DNA of 64,000 nucleotides from an uncultured Acetatifactor sp. (GCA_910584375.1 CAJUAH010000010.1:66456-130455), one strand, 5' to 3'. Shown: positions 51,611-61,188, counted from the stretch's first letter. Numbers and translations: made by a program. The notes: generated by a model from the letters alone, not told the origin.

Positions 51611-54262
51611 TCATGACTGCTTTTCATGTTTTCCCACCAGCAGCATGACCTCGTGAGCCAGCAGCGGAAAGGAAGCCAACAGCGCCAGGATTCCCCATTC
51701 GGCCCACTGTAGATGGGTGGTTCCAAAGGCCGCGATCAAAAAAGGAATCTCCGTCACCGCCACCTGGAGTAAAAGCCCCAGGATACAGGCCAGAATCATC
51801 AGTTTGTTCTCCAGATGGTTCATGCGGAAAACAGAGCGACCCATATCCCGCATCCCCACCGCGTGAAACAGCTGGCTCATACCCAGCACGGTAAACGCAT
51901 AGGTCTGGGAACGACGCAGGATCCCCTCCTGGGCCAGCATCCTCCCCATATTTTCCAGCGTGACGGGCAGATGCTGGTTGCGCATGGCCACCAGGGGAAT
52001 CAGGGAAAAGGCGGTCAGACTGATGGCCGCGATCAGCAGTCCGTAAAAGCAGGTACACACCAGGCCGCCCCGGGCAAACAGGCTTTCCCCCGGTTTTCTG
52101 GGCGGATGCCGCATCAGGGAATCGGCGTCGCCCCGATCCACGCCCAGAGCCAGCGCCGGGAGGGAATCCGTGATCAGGTTGATCCACAGGATATGGCTGG
52201 AGCGCAGCGGGGAGGCCAGGGAGCAGATCACGGCCAAAAACATGGTGGCGATCTCCCCCAGGTTGGAGGACAGCAAAAAGATCACGGACTTGCGTATGTT
52301 CTCATAGACGCCCCGCCCTTCCTCGATGGCTTTCTTGATGGTGGCAAAATTGTCGTCCGTCAGGATCATATCCGCCGCCTGTTTGGCTACGTCCGTTCCT
52401 GAGGCCCCCATGGCTATACCGATATCCGCTTTTTTCAGGGAAGGGGCGTCGTTGACCCCGTCCCCGGTCATGGCCACGATATGTCCAGCCTGCTGGAATC
52501 CCGTGACGATCTGCACTTTCTGCTCCGGCGCCACCCTGGCGAACACCCGCACCCCGGCCAGACGCTGCCCCAGCTCCTCCTCCCGGATCCTGCTCAGCTC
52601 CTGTCCCGTCATACACTGCTCCCTGCTCTGTACGATGCCCAGCTGCCTGCCGATGGCGTAAGCGGTATCCACATGATCTCCTGTGATCATCACGGTCTCC
52701 ACCCCGGCCTGCCGAAACGTCTGTACCGCGCCCGCCGCCTCCGGCCTGGCCGGGTCACGCATACCTACCATGCCCAGAAAAGTCAGACCCTGCTCCTGGG
52801 GCGCCTGCCCGCCCAGGCGCATGGCCACGGCCAGCGTGCGCAGCGCCTCCTCGGTCATATGTTCCATGGACCTGCGGATCTGCCGTATATGCCCCGGCTG
52901 CAGAGGCAGGCACTGCCCCCGCACCATGACATGGGTACATCGACCCAATATTACGTCCGGCGCGCCCTTGACATAGGTGATGCCGGTACTGCCCCGGTAA
53001 TGAAAGGTGGACATCATCTTCCGCTCCGAGTCAAAGGGCAGTTCCCGTCGGCGGGGCATACTTTTTTCCAGCTCCTCACGGTCTACTCCCAGACTGTGGG
53101 CAAGCTGCAGCAGCGCCAGCTCCGTGGGATCTCCTATACGTTCCTCCAGCACCGCGTCGTTGCACAGCGTCATTCCCTCCAGCAGAGCCGCGAACTCCTG
53201 CCCGCCCAACTCCTGCAGCGGCAGCATTCTCTGCCCCGCGAAACACTGTTCCACCGTCATACGGTTCTGGGTCAGTGTTCCCGTCTTATCCGAACAGACC
53301 ACGCTCACGGCTCCCAATGTCTCCACCGCGGGCAGCTTTCTGACAATGGTATGCACCTTAACCATCCGGGTCACGCTCAGGGCCAGGCAGATGGTGACCA
53401 CAGCGGGCAGCCCCTCAGGCACTGCGGCCACCGCCAGGGATATGGCGGTGAGCAGCATCTCAAAGATATCCCGGTGTTGAAGGAGGGCGATGCCAAAGAG
53501 GGCGGCGCACAGCAGCAGGGACAGAACGCTGAGTACTCTGCCCAGATCCCCAAGTCTCTTTTGCAGCGGGGTCTGCTCCTCCCTGCCCTCGTTTATCATG
53601 GAGGCGATCTTGCCGATCTCCGTATCCATGCCCGTGGCCGTCACCAGCCCCCTCCCCCGGCCGCCCGTGATTACCGTGGACATATAGACCATATTCTGCC
53701 GGTCTCCCAGGGGCATTCCCTCCTGGCCTGTAAACAGGGCGGATTTGGACGCCGGCAGGGATTCCCCCGTCAGAGCCGACTCCTCCGCCTGGAGCTTGAC
53801 GCTCTCCGTCAGGCGTATATCCGCCGGAACCTGACACCCGGCCTCCAGATCCACCAGGTCTCCCACCACCAAAGCGGATGCCTCCACCTCCTGCATGACG
53901 CCGTCCCTGATCACAAAGGCCCTGGGGCTGACCAGCTTTTTCAGGGAATCCAACGCCCTCTGGGCCTTGCCCTCCTGTATCACGCCCACAGCCGCGTTGA
54001 GGATCACCACCACCCCGATGATGACCGCGTCGCTGGTCTCCCGTAAAAAGACGGAGATGGCGGCAGCCGCCAGCAGCACATAGATCAGCGGATCATTCAG
54101 CTGTGAAAAAAAAGACTCTATCACCGTTTTTTTCCGCTTTTCCCGCAGAGCGTTCCTGCCGTATATACCGTAACGCCTTACGGCCTCCTGACCGTTTAGC
54201 CCCCTCTCCATATCGCTCTTCAATTCCCTACAGGTCTCCTGTACGCTCATTGTCTCAAACAT
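51611..54262 (-). CDS. calcium-type P-type ATPase
   Basis: 883 residues from the ATG at 54262, with GGGAGG eight bases upstream. N-terminal cation ATPase domain, AAVPEGLPAVVTICLAL (metal site in helix 4), the phosphorylation site CSDKTGTLTQNRM, and TGDGVNDAPSLKKADIGIAM are all present. NLITDSLPALALG-like NLITDSLPALALGVDRG and the C-terminal domain of six helices agree with the PMCA/SERCA-like group, so calcium export is the likely job. The next gene upstream is divergent. Confidence 0.93.
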   Translation of the reverse strand: MFETMSVQETCRELKSDMERGLNGQEAVRRYGIYGRNALREKRKKTVIESFFSQLNDPLIYVLLAAAAISVFLRETSDAVIIGVVVILNAAVGVIQEGKAQRALDSLKKLVSPRAFVIRDGVMQEVEASALVVGDLVDLEAGCQVPADIRLTESVKLQAEESALTGESLPASKSALFTGQEGMPLGDRQNMVYMSTVITGGRGRGLVTATGMDTEIGKIASMINEGREEQTPLQKRLGDLGRVLSVLSLLLCAALFGIALLQHRDIFEMLLTAISLAVAAVPEGLPAVVTICLALSVTRMVKVHTIVRKLPAVETLGAVSVVCSDKTGTLTQNRMTVEQCFAGQRMLPLQELGGQEFAALLEGMTLCNDAVLEERIGDPTELALLQLAHSLGVDREELEKSMPRRRELPFDSERKMMSTFHYRGSTGITYVKGAPDVILGRCTHVMVRGQCLPLQPGHIRQIRRSMEHMTEEALRTLAVAMRLGGQAPQEQGLTFLGMVGMRDPARPEAAGAVQTFRQAGVETVMITGDHVDTAYAIGRQLGIVQSREQCMTGQELSRIREEELGQRLAGVRVFARVAPEQKVQIVTGFQQAGHIVAMTGDGVNDAPSLKKADIGIAMGASGTDVAKQAADMILTDDNFATIKKAIEEGRGVYENIRKSVIFLLSSNLGEIATMFLAVICSLASPLRSSHILWINLITDSLPALALGVDRGDADSLMRHPPRKPGESLFARGGLVCTCFYGLLIAAISLTAFSLIPLVAMRNQHLPVTLENMGRMLAQEGILRRSQTYAFTVLGMSQLFHAVGMRDMGRSVFRMNHLENKLMILACILGLLLQVAVTEIPFLIAAFGTTHLQWAEWGILALLASFPLLAHEVMLLVGKHEKQS

Positions 54263-54330
54263 GCTATCTACCTCCCGCACCCTGTACTGGTACAACCTAT
54301 GTGTACATGCTTGAAAATATAATATAATTG

Positions 54331-54359
54331 TTGCAAAATCCTGAAAAATCCTATATCAT
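54331..54359 (+). promoter_or_regulatory. promoter of the chemoreceptor gene
   Basis: TTGCAA (54331-54336), a 17-base spacer and TATCAT (54354-54359), about 62 bases before the ATG. The DNA around it is AT-rich and may also serve the divergent ATPase gene. Confidence 0.55.
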
Positions 54360-54421
54360 AAAAATTACAGAACAAACGGATGGCAGGCCGGATCATATGC
54401 CGAAGAAAAGGAGAATACAAC

Positions 54422-55780
54422 ATGGGACTTCGAGGTAACAAAGCAATTCTTATGAAAGCTGTTTCCGAGTTAAAACAGGCTGATTATTCCCGCGAACCAC
54501 AGCTGAACGAAATCTATCAGCGGCTGCAGCGGGGCCGGGGACAGTTCGCAGACGCTTTCGACAAGAATATCAAGGCCGTCATGCAGATCAGCTCCCTGGA
54601 TCTGACGATGCAGTACCAGAACGACAAGATCGTGGATATTTCCCGCAGGATTGCCAAAGCCACCGAATCCCTGTTCGGCTCCGGCGATCAGGCGAGCGGG
54701 CGTTCCGTCAATGTGCATGAGGAAATGACCAACAATATCGTGGAGGTCTCCTCCGCGGCGGACAATGTGTACCGCAAGATCGAGACAGCGCAGGAGGAAT
54801 TGACCAACATTCGCGAACTGTCGGAGCAGACGGTGGAAATGTCCCGCAGTATGCGCAGCGACATGGACTCCCTGCAGGGATACATAAGCCGTCTGAATGA
54901 CGTCATAGAAGGGATCGAGACGATCTCTCTGCAGACCAGTCTGCTGGCGCTGAACGCTTCCATCGAGGCGGCCAGAGCCGGAGAGGCCGGCCGGGGATTC
55001 GCCGTCGTGGCCGGGGAAATCCGCGATCTGGCGGAGCAGACCCAGAAGCTGACACAGAACATGAGCGAGTTTGTGGACAATATCAAGGACGCCTCCCAAA
55101 AGAGCGGAAACAGCACCCAGGAGACCATAAACATACTGGACAACATGACGGAGAAGATCGGCAATGTATGGGCGCTGAACAGCGAGAATCAGGAGCATGT
55201 GTCCAAAGTCAACGAGACCATCAGCTCCATAGCCGCCGTCAGCCAGGAGATCAGCAGTTCCATGACAGAGATGGAAAACCAGCTGCGGGACAGCACGGAA
55301 TTTATGAGTACTGTCAGCAGGGATCTGATCAAAGCCGTGGAGCCGGTGGTGGACATCGAAAAGACACTGGACGATACGGTGAAACAGATGGGCGCCATGA
55401 CGGAGGACGCTTTCTACCATCTGGAGAACAAAGAGTTCGCGAAATATGTGGAGGGGGCCATCACCGCCCACCACGCCTGGCTGGGCAATCTGCAAAAGAT
55501 GGTGCGGCAGCGCACGGTATTGCCGTTGCAGCTCAACTCCACCAAGTGCGGATTCGGCCATTTCTACTATTCCCTGACCCCGCAGATTCCTCAGGTGCTG
55601 CCCATATGGAACGCCCTGGGTGATAAGCACCGCCGATTCCACCAGTTTGGGGCAGAAGTGATCCAGGCTCTCCAGAGCGGACAGTATGCCACGGCGGAGC
55701 ATATCTGTGATGAGGCGCAGAAATACTCCGCAGAGCTGATCGCGAATATGGAAGAGATCGTGCGGCTCGCCAAGGGATGA
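54422..55780 (+). CDS. soluble methyl-accepting chemotaxis protein with CZB domain
   Basis: 452 residues from the ATG at 54422, with AAGGAG eight bases upstream. There is no membrane helix, so it is cytoplasmic. The signalling hairpin tip is LALNASIEAARAGEAGRGFA and is flanked by long coiled coils. The C-terminal 120 residues are a CZB (chemoreceptor zinc-binding) domain: HHAWLGNLQKMV, STKCGFGHFYYSL and HRRFHQFG hold the Cys and His ligands. CZB domains sense zinc or oxidants such as HOCl. No che genes are in the window. Confidence 0.92.
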   Translation: MGLRGNKAILMKAVSELKQADYSREPQLNEIYQRLQRGRGQFADAFDKNIKAVMQISSLDLTMQYQNDKIVDISRRIAKATESLFGSGDQASGRSVNVHEEMTNNIVEVSSAADNVYRKIETAQEELTNIRELSEQTVEMSRSMRSDMDSLQGYISRLNDVIEGIETISLQTSLLALNASIEAARAGEAGRGFAVVAGEIRDLAEQTQKLTQNMSEFVDNIKDASQKSGNSTQETINILDNMTEKIGNVWALNSENQEHVSKVNETISSIAAVSQEISSSMTEMENQLRDSTEFMSTVSRDLIKAVEPVVDIEKTLDDTVKQMGAMTEDAFYHLENKEFAKYVEGAITAHHAWLGNLQKMVRQRTVLPLQLNSTKCGFGHFYYSLTPQIPQVLPIWNALGDKHRRFHQFGAEVIQALQSGQYATAEHICDEAQKYSAELIANMEEIVRLAKG

Positions 55781-55847
55781 CGACGACGCTGCGGCCGCCG
55801 AACATGCCCTGCCGGATATAAAACATTATACAGAAAAAAGGAATGTT

Positions 55848-55898
55848 CCTCCCATCCGCCGGATATATTGAAACAGCTAAGGCGGATGGGAGGTTTTT
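55848..55898 (+). terminator. terminator-like hairpin that contains the DUF368 ribosome site
   Basis: A perfect 13-base stem (55848-55860 with 55881-55893, loop of 20) is followed by TTTTT (55894-55898), the classic terminator shape. The 3' arm includes GGGAGG, the ribosome binding site for the ATG at 55901. It may end the chemoreceptor transcript and, in read-through RNA, hide the ribosome site. Confidence 0.7.
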
Positions 55899-55900
55899 AC

Positions 55901-56779
55901 ATGGACAGAAAGCAGAGCTGGTTGCGGATCTTTTTCAAGGCGGCGGCGGTGGGAGGCACTATGACCGTGCCCGGAGCCAGCGGCGGCACCATGGCCATGA
56001 TCCTGGGAATCTATGAAGATCTGATCGACGCGGTGGGGGGAATCTTTTCGCACTTTCGGAAAAGCCTGTGTTTTCTGGCCCTGTTCTGCGCCGGAGCTCT
56101 GGCGGGCATGGCTGCGCTGGCAAAGGGCGTTCTCGCCCTGCTGGAGCGCTATCCCGTGGTGGTCAGCTATTTCTTTCTGGGGGCGGTGGCCGGAGGGATC
56201 CCGTTGATCTACAGGCGGGCCGGAGTAAAAAAAATGACCTGGCAGGCGCTGGTCTGGCTCCTGGCAGGTCTGTTGATCGTCTGTGGTCTGGCTTTGCTGC
56301 CAAAAGAACTGTTCGCAACAGGACTTGCGGGCGATACCTCCTCCCCGGATATGCCCTCCCTTCCCCACTTTCTGTGGCAGCTTGTGGGGGGATGCATCCT
56401 GGCTGCCGCTCTGATCCTGCCCGGCATCAGCGTCTCTCAGATGCTGTTGATGCTGGGACTGTACGAGCCGGTGATGGAGGCGGTCAGCAGCTTTCAGTTT
56501 GCGTCCCTGGTTCCTCTGGGGCTGGGAGCCGTTCTCTGCACCCTGCTGGGCACCCGCGCGCTGGGCAATGCCATGGAACGGCACCCCCAGCCCACTTATC
56601 TGCTGATTCTCGGCTTTGTGCTGGGTTCTCTGGGGGAGCTGTATCCCGGTCAGGCCTGGTCCAATCTCCTGGGATGGCTGCTCTCCGGGCTGCCCACAGG
56701 CTGGGAGCTGCTCTTCGCCCCTCTGGCCGCCATAACGGGCTATCAGCTGTTGGCAAGTCTCTCCCGCCGGGCCGGATAA
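55901..56779 (+). CDS. DUF368 (PopT-like) undecaprenyl phosphate translocase
   Basis: 292 residues with about eight membrane helices. TMTVPGASGGTMAMILGIYE and AALILPGISVSQMLLMLGLY are the repeated DUF368 motifs. Family members return undecaprenyl phosphate to the inner leaflet. The start at 55901 is seven bases after GGGAGG, which is in the hairpin described above; TTG at 55868 and ATG at 55886 are in the same frame. It converges on the GH5 gene with seven bases between them. Confidence 0.88.
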   Translation: MDRKQSWLRIFFKAAAVGGTMTVPGASGGTMAMILGIYEDLIDAVGGIFSHFRKSLCFLALFCAGALAGMAALAKGVLALLERYPVVVSYFFLGAVAGGIPLIYRRAGVKKMTWQALVWLLAGLLIVCGLALLPKELFATGLAGDTSSPDMPSLPHFLWQLVGGCILAAALILPGISVSQMLLMLGLYEPVMEAVSSFQFASLVPLGLGAVLCTLLGTRALGNAMERHPQPTYLLILGFVLGSLGELYPGQAWSNLLGWLLSGLPTGWELLFAPLAAITGYQLLASLSRRAG

Positions 56780-56786
56780 GAGCCCT

Positions 56787-58034
56787 CTATACTCCGGCGC
56801 TCTCGATCAGCGCTTTCAGCAGATCCGGGTAAGGGAAAGTCAACTCTCTGCGGTTAAGCAGGCCAAAATTCTCCCCGTCCCCGTCAAACGCGCCGTTGTC
56901 CCACCAGATACAGGGAATGCCGTACTCCCGGGCCTTACCCACATAGTATTCCGCCCACTGCACGCGCTCCTGTTCATTGTCTTTGTTCATGGCTCCAAAT
57001 TCACCGATAATCACCGGCACGCCTTTGCTCAGGAACAGTTCATCCAGTATTTCCATTAGATGGTCGATATCCCGGGTGTCATTATCCCAGGTGGAACGTC
57101 CCGCTGTATTTAACGCAAAATCATAAGGCGTATACGCATGTACTGAAACGATCAGATGATCGTCCTCAGGCAATACGATGGCCTTAAGCGCCGTGTCACT
57201 GGAGGACGCCGCATAGCCCGGCACCATCAGGTTGCGGATCGTGTTGTTACCGCCGGTGGCCCGCACCGCGTCCACAAAGACCTGGTCTAAGTAATTGACC
57301 ACATCCCGGCCCTCTTTGTCACCGCCGTTCCATTCCACACTGGTCCCTATCTTTCTGGGCTCATTCATCCCTTCAAAGATCAGGTGCTCGTCATAATCCC
57401 TGAAACGGGTAGCAATCGCGGTCCACAGAGCCGCGAGATGCTCCGCCGCCGCGTCCTTATTCTCCTCAGAGGGAAAATGCCAGTCCTCATGATGGATATT
57501 GACAATCACATATACGCCCCTGCTATAAGCATAATCCACCACCTCCTGCACCCGGTCCATCCAGGCGGGCAGAACATTGTAAGCCGGCGCGCTGCCCATC
57601 TGGCCCCCCCAGGACACCGGAATACGGATCACGTTGAATCCCTGATCGACGACCGCATCAATCATCTCCTGCGTGGTCTTGGGATTCCCCCAGGCCATCT
57701 CCACAACCGCGCCGATGCTGGTGCTGGTAGAATCCAGCGTGTTCCCCAGGTTCCATCCGATCTTCATCTCTTTTACCATGTCCATAGGGGATACCTCTTT
57801 CATAGTAATCTCTACCTCCTGCGTCTCTTCCCCTCCGGTCTCCTCCGGGGTGCTCTCCGTCCCGCCAGCAGCGCTGCTCTCTCCGCCCTCGTCAGAACCG
57901 CTCTGCTCCGGCGTTGTTTCCTGGGTCTGTCCCAGTGTGGCAGTAGGGCCGTCCTCTCCGGCATTGCCACAACCGGTCAGGGCAGCCGCAGCCAACACGC
58001 CGCACAGCATAACCGCCAATATTCTCTTTTTCAT
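56787..58034 (-). CDS. GH5-family cellulase-like lipoprotein
   Basis: 415 residues. A lipobox (LTGC) near residue 22 and a Ser/Glu/Thr-rich linker (about 25-80) lead to a GH5 catalytic domain (about 85-405). The acid/base Glu is in IFEGMNEPRK and the nucleophile Glu in VIIGEFGAMN. GWNLGNTLDSTS, VIRIPVSWGG and VYVIVNIHHEDWHFPSE are typical. It is lipid-anchored outside and would cut beta-1,4-glucan or a related glycan; the exact substrate is not certain. Confidence 0.9.
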   Translation of the reverse strand: MKKRILAVMLCGVLAAAALTGCGNAGEDGPTATLGQTQETTPEQSGSDEGGESSAAGGTESTPEETGGEETQEVEITMKEVSPMDMVKEMKIGWNLGNTLDSTSTSIGAVVEMAWGNPKTTQEMIDAVVDQGFNVIRIPVSWGGQMGSAPAYNVLPAWMDRVQEVVDYAYSRGVYVIVNIHHEDWHFPSEENKDAAAEHLAALWTAIATRFRDYDEHLIFEGMNEPRKIGTSVEWNGGDKEGRDVVNYLDQVFVDAVRATGGNNTIRNLMVPGYAASSSDTALKAIVLPEDDHLIVSVHAYTPYDFALNTAGRSTWDNDTRDIDHLMEILDELFLSKGVPVIIGEFGAMNKDNEQERVQWAEYYVGKAREYGIPCIWWDNGAFDGDGENFGLLNRRELTFPYPDLLKALIESAGV

Positions 58035-58139
58035 GCTTCCCTCTTTCCGCAGTGACAGGGGCCGCGCCCACGCCGCCGCATTGATTCTTATTTCCTGTCC
58101 CTATGCTACCACAGAAGAAAGCCGTCTGGCAACTATTTT

Positions 58140-59390
58140 TTACAGCCAGTTCAGATGCCCGGTGAGTTCCACCTTTTTATCGCCTTTCTCCATATGTCCT
58201 ATTTCATAACAGTCGTAATGTTTTGAGATAAGCTTTATGACTTCCGCCTTTTGCGCCTGCGGAACCACTGTGACGAACCCTACGCCCATATTGAATGTCC
58301 GCAGCATCTCCTGATCGCTGATTTTTCCCTGGGCCTTGATATAGCGGAAAATGGGCAGGATGCGGATAAGCCCTGTGTCGATCCGGGCGCACAGTCCCTC
58401 CGGGATGATCCGCCGCAGATTCCCGGCGATACCCCCGCCGGTGATATGCGCCATCCCGTGAAGGCAATCCCTGCCAAACAGCTCTCTCACAGCTCTGTAG
58501 TAGGGGGTATGGGGTTTCATGATCTGTTCTATGAAAGTGACGCCCTCCACTTTGTCCAGTTTGATCTGCGGCATTTTATCCATGAGCAGCCTGACAAGGG
58601 AATACCCATTGGTATGTAAACCGTTGGAGGCGATGGCCAGCACCGCGTCCCCCTCCCGGATCGCCGAGCCGTCCACCACTTTCCCTCTGTCAACGATGCC
58701 GGCGATACTGGAGGTGAGGACATATACCCCCGGCTCAATGACTGACGGCTGTATGGAGGTCTCTCCGCCTACCAGGGAGCACTCGTTTTCCGCGCAGGCC
58801 TGGGAGATCCCCTTTACCAGAGACTTTATCGTGTCCTTCTCCGCGTTGCCGCAGACGATGGTATCCAGCACCGCCAGCGGCCTGGCTCCCATCACTGCTA
58901 TGTCGTTGACCAGATGATTGATCATGTCGTGGCAGATGGACTCCGTATATCCGTATTCCATGGCCAGTTTCTGCTTGGATCCCGGCTCCTCCGATTTCAG
59001 CACCAGCACCGGGTCTTTTATCTCCGGGAACCGGATATCATACAGGGACGCGAAAGGCCCGAGGCCGTTCAGCACCCGCCTGTCACTACGGCCCAGATAC
59101 GCTGACATCTCCTCCTTGATCGCGTCCGTATAGGAGATATCGATGCCCGCCCTGCTGTAGGACAGCCCTTCCTGCACCTTCTCATTGCCCGCGAGAATCT
59201 CGTCTACCGTGACACCCAGCAGGATGCCCAGGTCGTACAATATCTCCACATTGGGATAGGCGCTGCCGTTCTCCCACTTGGACACGGCCTGAAAACTGAC
59301 GTGCAGCCTGTCCGCCAACTGCTGCTGGGTCAGGCCCAGCGCCCTCCTCTTTACCGCTATAAAGTTACCTGTTTTTGCACTGTCCAGCAT
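58140..59390 (-). CDS. HTH (Xre) / PurM-like fusion protein
   Basis: 416 residues from the ATG at 59390, with AAGGAG nine bases upstream. Residues 8-65 are an Xre-type helix-turn-helix (RRALGLTQQQLADRLHVSFQ, then AVSKWENGSAYPN). Residues 75-416 are PurM-like (AIR synthase): VNDIAVMGARPLAVLDTIVC, SLVGGETSIQP, GLHTNGYSLVRLL and GMAHITGGGIAGNLRRIIPE. The PurM DGVGTK motif is replaced by EEPGSKQKLA, so catalytic activity is doubtful. The protein may be a regulator that senses a purine intermediate. It has no purine genes as neighbours. Confidence 0.85.
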   Translation of the reverse strand: MLDSAKTGNFIAVKRRALGLTQQQLADRLHVSFQAVSKWENGSAYPNVEILYDLGILLGVTVDEILAGNEKVQEGLSYSRAGIDISYTDAIKEEMSAYLGRSDRRVLNGLGPFASLYDIRFPEIKDPVLVLKSEEPGSKQKLAMEYGYTESICHDMINHLVNDIAVMGARPLAVLDTIVCGNAEKDTIKSLVKGISQACAENECSLVGGETSIQPSVIEPGVYVLTSSIAGIVDRGKVVDGSAIREGDAVLAIASNGLHTNGYSLVRLLMDKMPQIKLDKVEGVTFIEQIMKPHTPYYRAVRELFGRDCLHGMAHITGGGIAGNLRRIIPEGLCARIDTGLIRILPIFRYIKAQGKISDQEMLRTFNMGVGFVTVVPQAQKAEVIKLISKHYDCYEIGHMEKGDKKVELTGHLNWL

Positions 59391-59564
59391 CTGTTTTCTC
59401 TCCTTAATTTTGAGGTCTGTGACCGTCCGTTTGCGTCCTTGTTGATTCACAATAAATGTAGCATGTTTTTGTATCTGACCTCAATAACAGGATAGCAGAA
59501 ATTTAAGGCGGGATTCAACTACAGGTAGAACAGATAAACTCCAGGAAGTTGCGGCAACCTCCGG

Positions 59565-59870
59565 TCAGGGCTGGGGGGCTTCATCCTGGTATGCCCGGTA
59601 TCCGAGCAGTTCTCCTTTATCCCAATCCCCTTTCAATAGCTGGTGGGCATAGACCTGCATTACTCCCGGGGCATCTGTCCCAAGGTGGAAAGTGATCTGC
59701 CATGGATCAAAACGCTATACATAAATGTGAACATACCGTGTGAGTTTGCCCAGCTTTCTGGCAAAGATCCATGTATCGCCCTCATATTTTTCATACACAA
59801 AGACTAAATCAGAAAGGCCATCTCCCATATGCTTTCTTATTATCTTGCCGCGGTATAATTTAATGTCCAC
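59565..59870 (-). pseudogene. small gene interrupted by an in-frame amber codon
   Basis: Starting at a GTG (59870) with AGGAG five bases upstream, the frame encodes 51 residues (for example VFVYEKYEGDTWIFARKL), stops at TAG (59715-59717), and continues in the same frame for 49 more residues of protein-like sequence (WQITFHLGTDAPGVMQVYAH) up to TGA at 59565-59567. Both halves look coding, so a recent nonsense mutation in a gene of about 101 codons is the simplest view; a short 51-residue protein may still be made. It follows the DUF5071-like gene by 13 bases. No family recognised. Confidence 0.6.
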
Positions 59871-59883
59871 AGTTTCTCCTCCA

Positions 59884-60309
59884 TTAATCTTCCCACTGCA
59901 TAAGTTTTTTCTCTAATTCCTTTATATTTGCTATCCACATCTCATCATCTTCTGCATACGCCTGTTCTAAATATTTATTTAAATATGTTATGAGCACTTG
60001 TTTATCAATAGTTCCGAATATCTCCATAGTTTTTTTGTATGTAGGCCAATTATCATCTTGTAATAATTCAAATAAAGTTGGAAGACCCCTAATTCTATCT
60101 TCCTCAGGCAACTTTTCCAAAATCTTTAAAAAGTTTAGCCAGCAAAATTTAGATGAGCACTTCAAAAAATCAAAATACTCGCTTAAATTGATACTTTTAT
60201 CAGCGGAGATGACCTCTGCTATTTTTTTAATTTCTCTATCATCAATTTCCTCATTATGATATATATCATATTTTTTTAATTTAAATAATGTATCAATCCG
60301 AAAAGACAT
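59884..60309 (-). CDS. DUF5071-like immunity protein
   Basis: 141 residues from the ATG at 60309, with GGAGG eight bases upstream. LPTLFELLQDDNWPTYKKTM and YAEDDEMWIANIKELE are like DUF5071, a family of predicted immunity proteins to polymorphic toxins. It is all-helical, soluble and low in GC. It follows the stub of a toxin tip (60329-60481), which fits a displaced toxin-immunity module. Confidence 0.7.
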   Translation of the reverse strand: MSFRIDTLFKLKKYDIYHNEEIDDREIKKIAEVISADKSINLSEYFDFLKCSSKFCWLNFLKILEKLPEEDRIRGLPTLFELLQDDNWPTYKKTMEIFGTIDKQVLITYLNKYLEQAYAEDDEMWIANIKELEKKLMQWED

Positions 60310-60328
60310 CGCATTTACCTCCACGAAC

Positions 60329-60481
60329 TTATATCGAAATACTGGCTAATATGGTAGTTAGATAATATGGATTTTCATTAGCCGTCGGTCTCGAAACAAT
60401 CCAAATAGGCAATTCTGAGATGTTTGTTGGCCGAACGCTCACATGATTATGCCCATCTACTGTAAGTGTAAACAAAATACC
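60329..60481 (-). pseudogene. stub of a polymorphic-toxin tip
   Basis: Fifty codons without a start run from just after the stop of the upstream gene to TAA at 60329-60331. The product includes FTLTVDGHNHVSVRPTNIS and ELPIWIVSRPTANENPYYL, then stops 20 bases before the DUF5071-like start. No start codon is present. It looks like the end of a toxin domain left beside its immunity gene. Confidence 0.55.
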
Positions 60482-61186
60482 CTAATTCTGTATTTCCTGC
60501 AAAATGTATGCGTATACCGTTTCCTTTGTAATTTCCTTGTTCTGTTTCTGAAGATTTCTTGTTACAGAAGACCAGAAATACGAAAATAATTCTTCACCGT
60601 CTTCATTATTTACTCGACACCTCAGACAGCAACCAGTGCTAAATTCTGTTTCTTTAAAATATATCTCCGTTAATATCCGTGCTATTTCGTCTGCATTATC
60701 TTTTGTATAAACAAATATATAATCTTTTCTGTCGGGGAAACAATTAACTTTTTCCTGCCTGTATTTGTGCAGATCGTATTTATTGCCCAGTATCTCTTCA
60801 ATGCATAACTGTCCATAGGTATCATCAACATAACTTAAATAATCAGTTGCATAAAAAACTCCATCTCCCTTTTCACGCTCTCCATATAGGCGTACATACG
60901 TATAAAACTGTTTTCCTTGACTGTCTTGAAGTCTATATGTCCACATATGAACATAATGTCCCTGCCCTGTACCAGTTTCCGTCGTTTCAAATTCTGTAGA
61001 TAATAATTCAAATTCTTGGCAATATATCTCATTTAATCGACTTAAGGCCGCCCGGCGCGCAAGAACATTGCACTTGTTGCAATAGTAATATCTCATTGCA
61101 TAAAGTTGCGTTATTCCACACCCTACTAAAAATATAATTAAAGCCACAGCAGCAATCAACAAATGCACTCTCTTTTTATCTTTCAA
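60482..61186 (-). CDS. membrane-anchored putative immunity protein, copy B
   Basis: 234 residues from a TTG at 61186, with GGAGGAG about seven bases upstream, in the 3' end of the gene before it. One membrane helix (LLIAAVALIIFLVGCGI) is followed by an outside domain of about 200 residues. It is a clear paralog of 61779-62483: both share EFELLSTEFETTE or close variants, YVHMWTY, VDDTYGQLC and the last 30 residues. No family recognised. It follows the degraded toxin copy as copy A follows the intact one. Confidence 0.7.
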   Translation of the reverse strand: MKDKKRVHLLIAAVALIIFLVGCGITQLYAMRYYYCNKCNVLARRAALSRLNEIYCQEFELLSTEFETTETGTGQGHYVHMWTYRLQDSQGKQFYTYVRLYGEREKGDGVFYATDYLSYVDDTYGQLCIEEILGNKYDLHKYRQEKVNCFPDRKDYIFVYTKDNADEIARILTEIYFKETEFSTGCCLRCRVNNEDGEELFSYFWSSVTRNLQKQNKEITKETVYAYILQEIQN

Positions 61187-61188
61187 AA

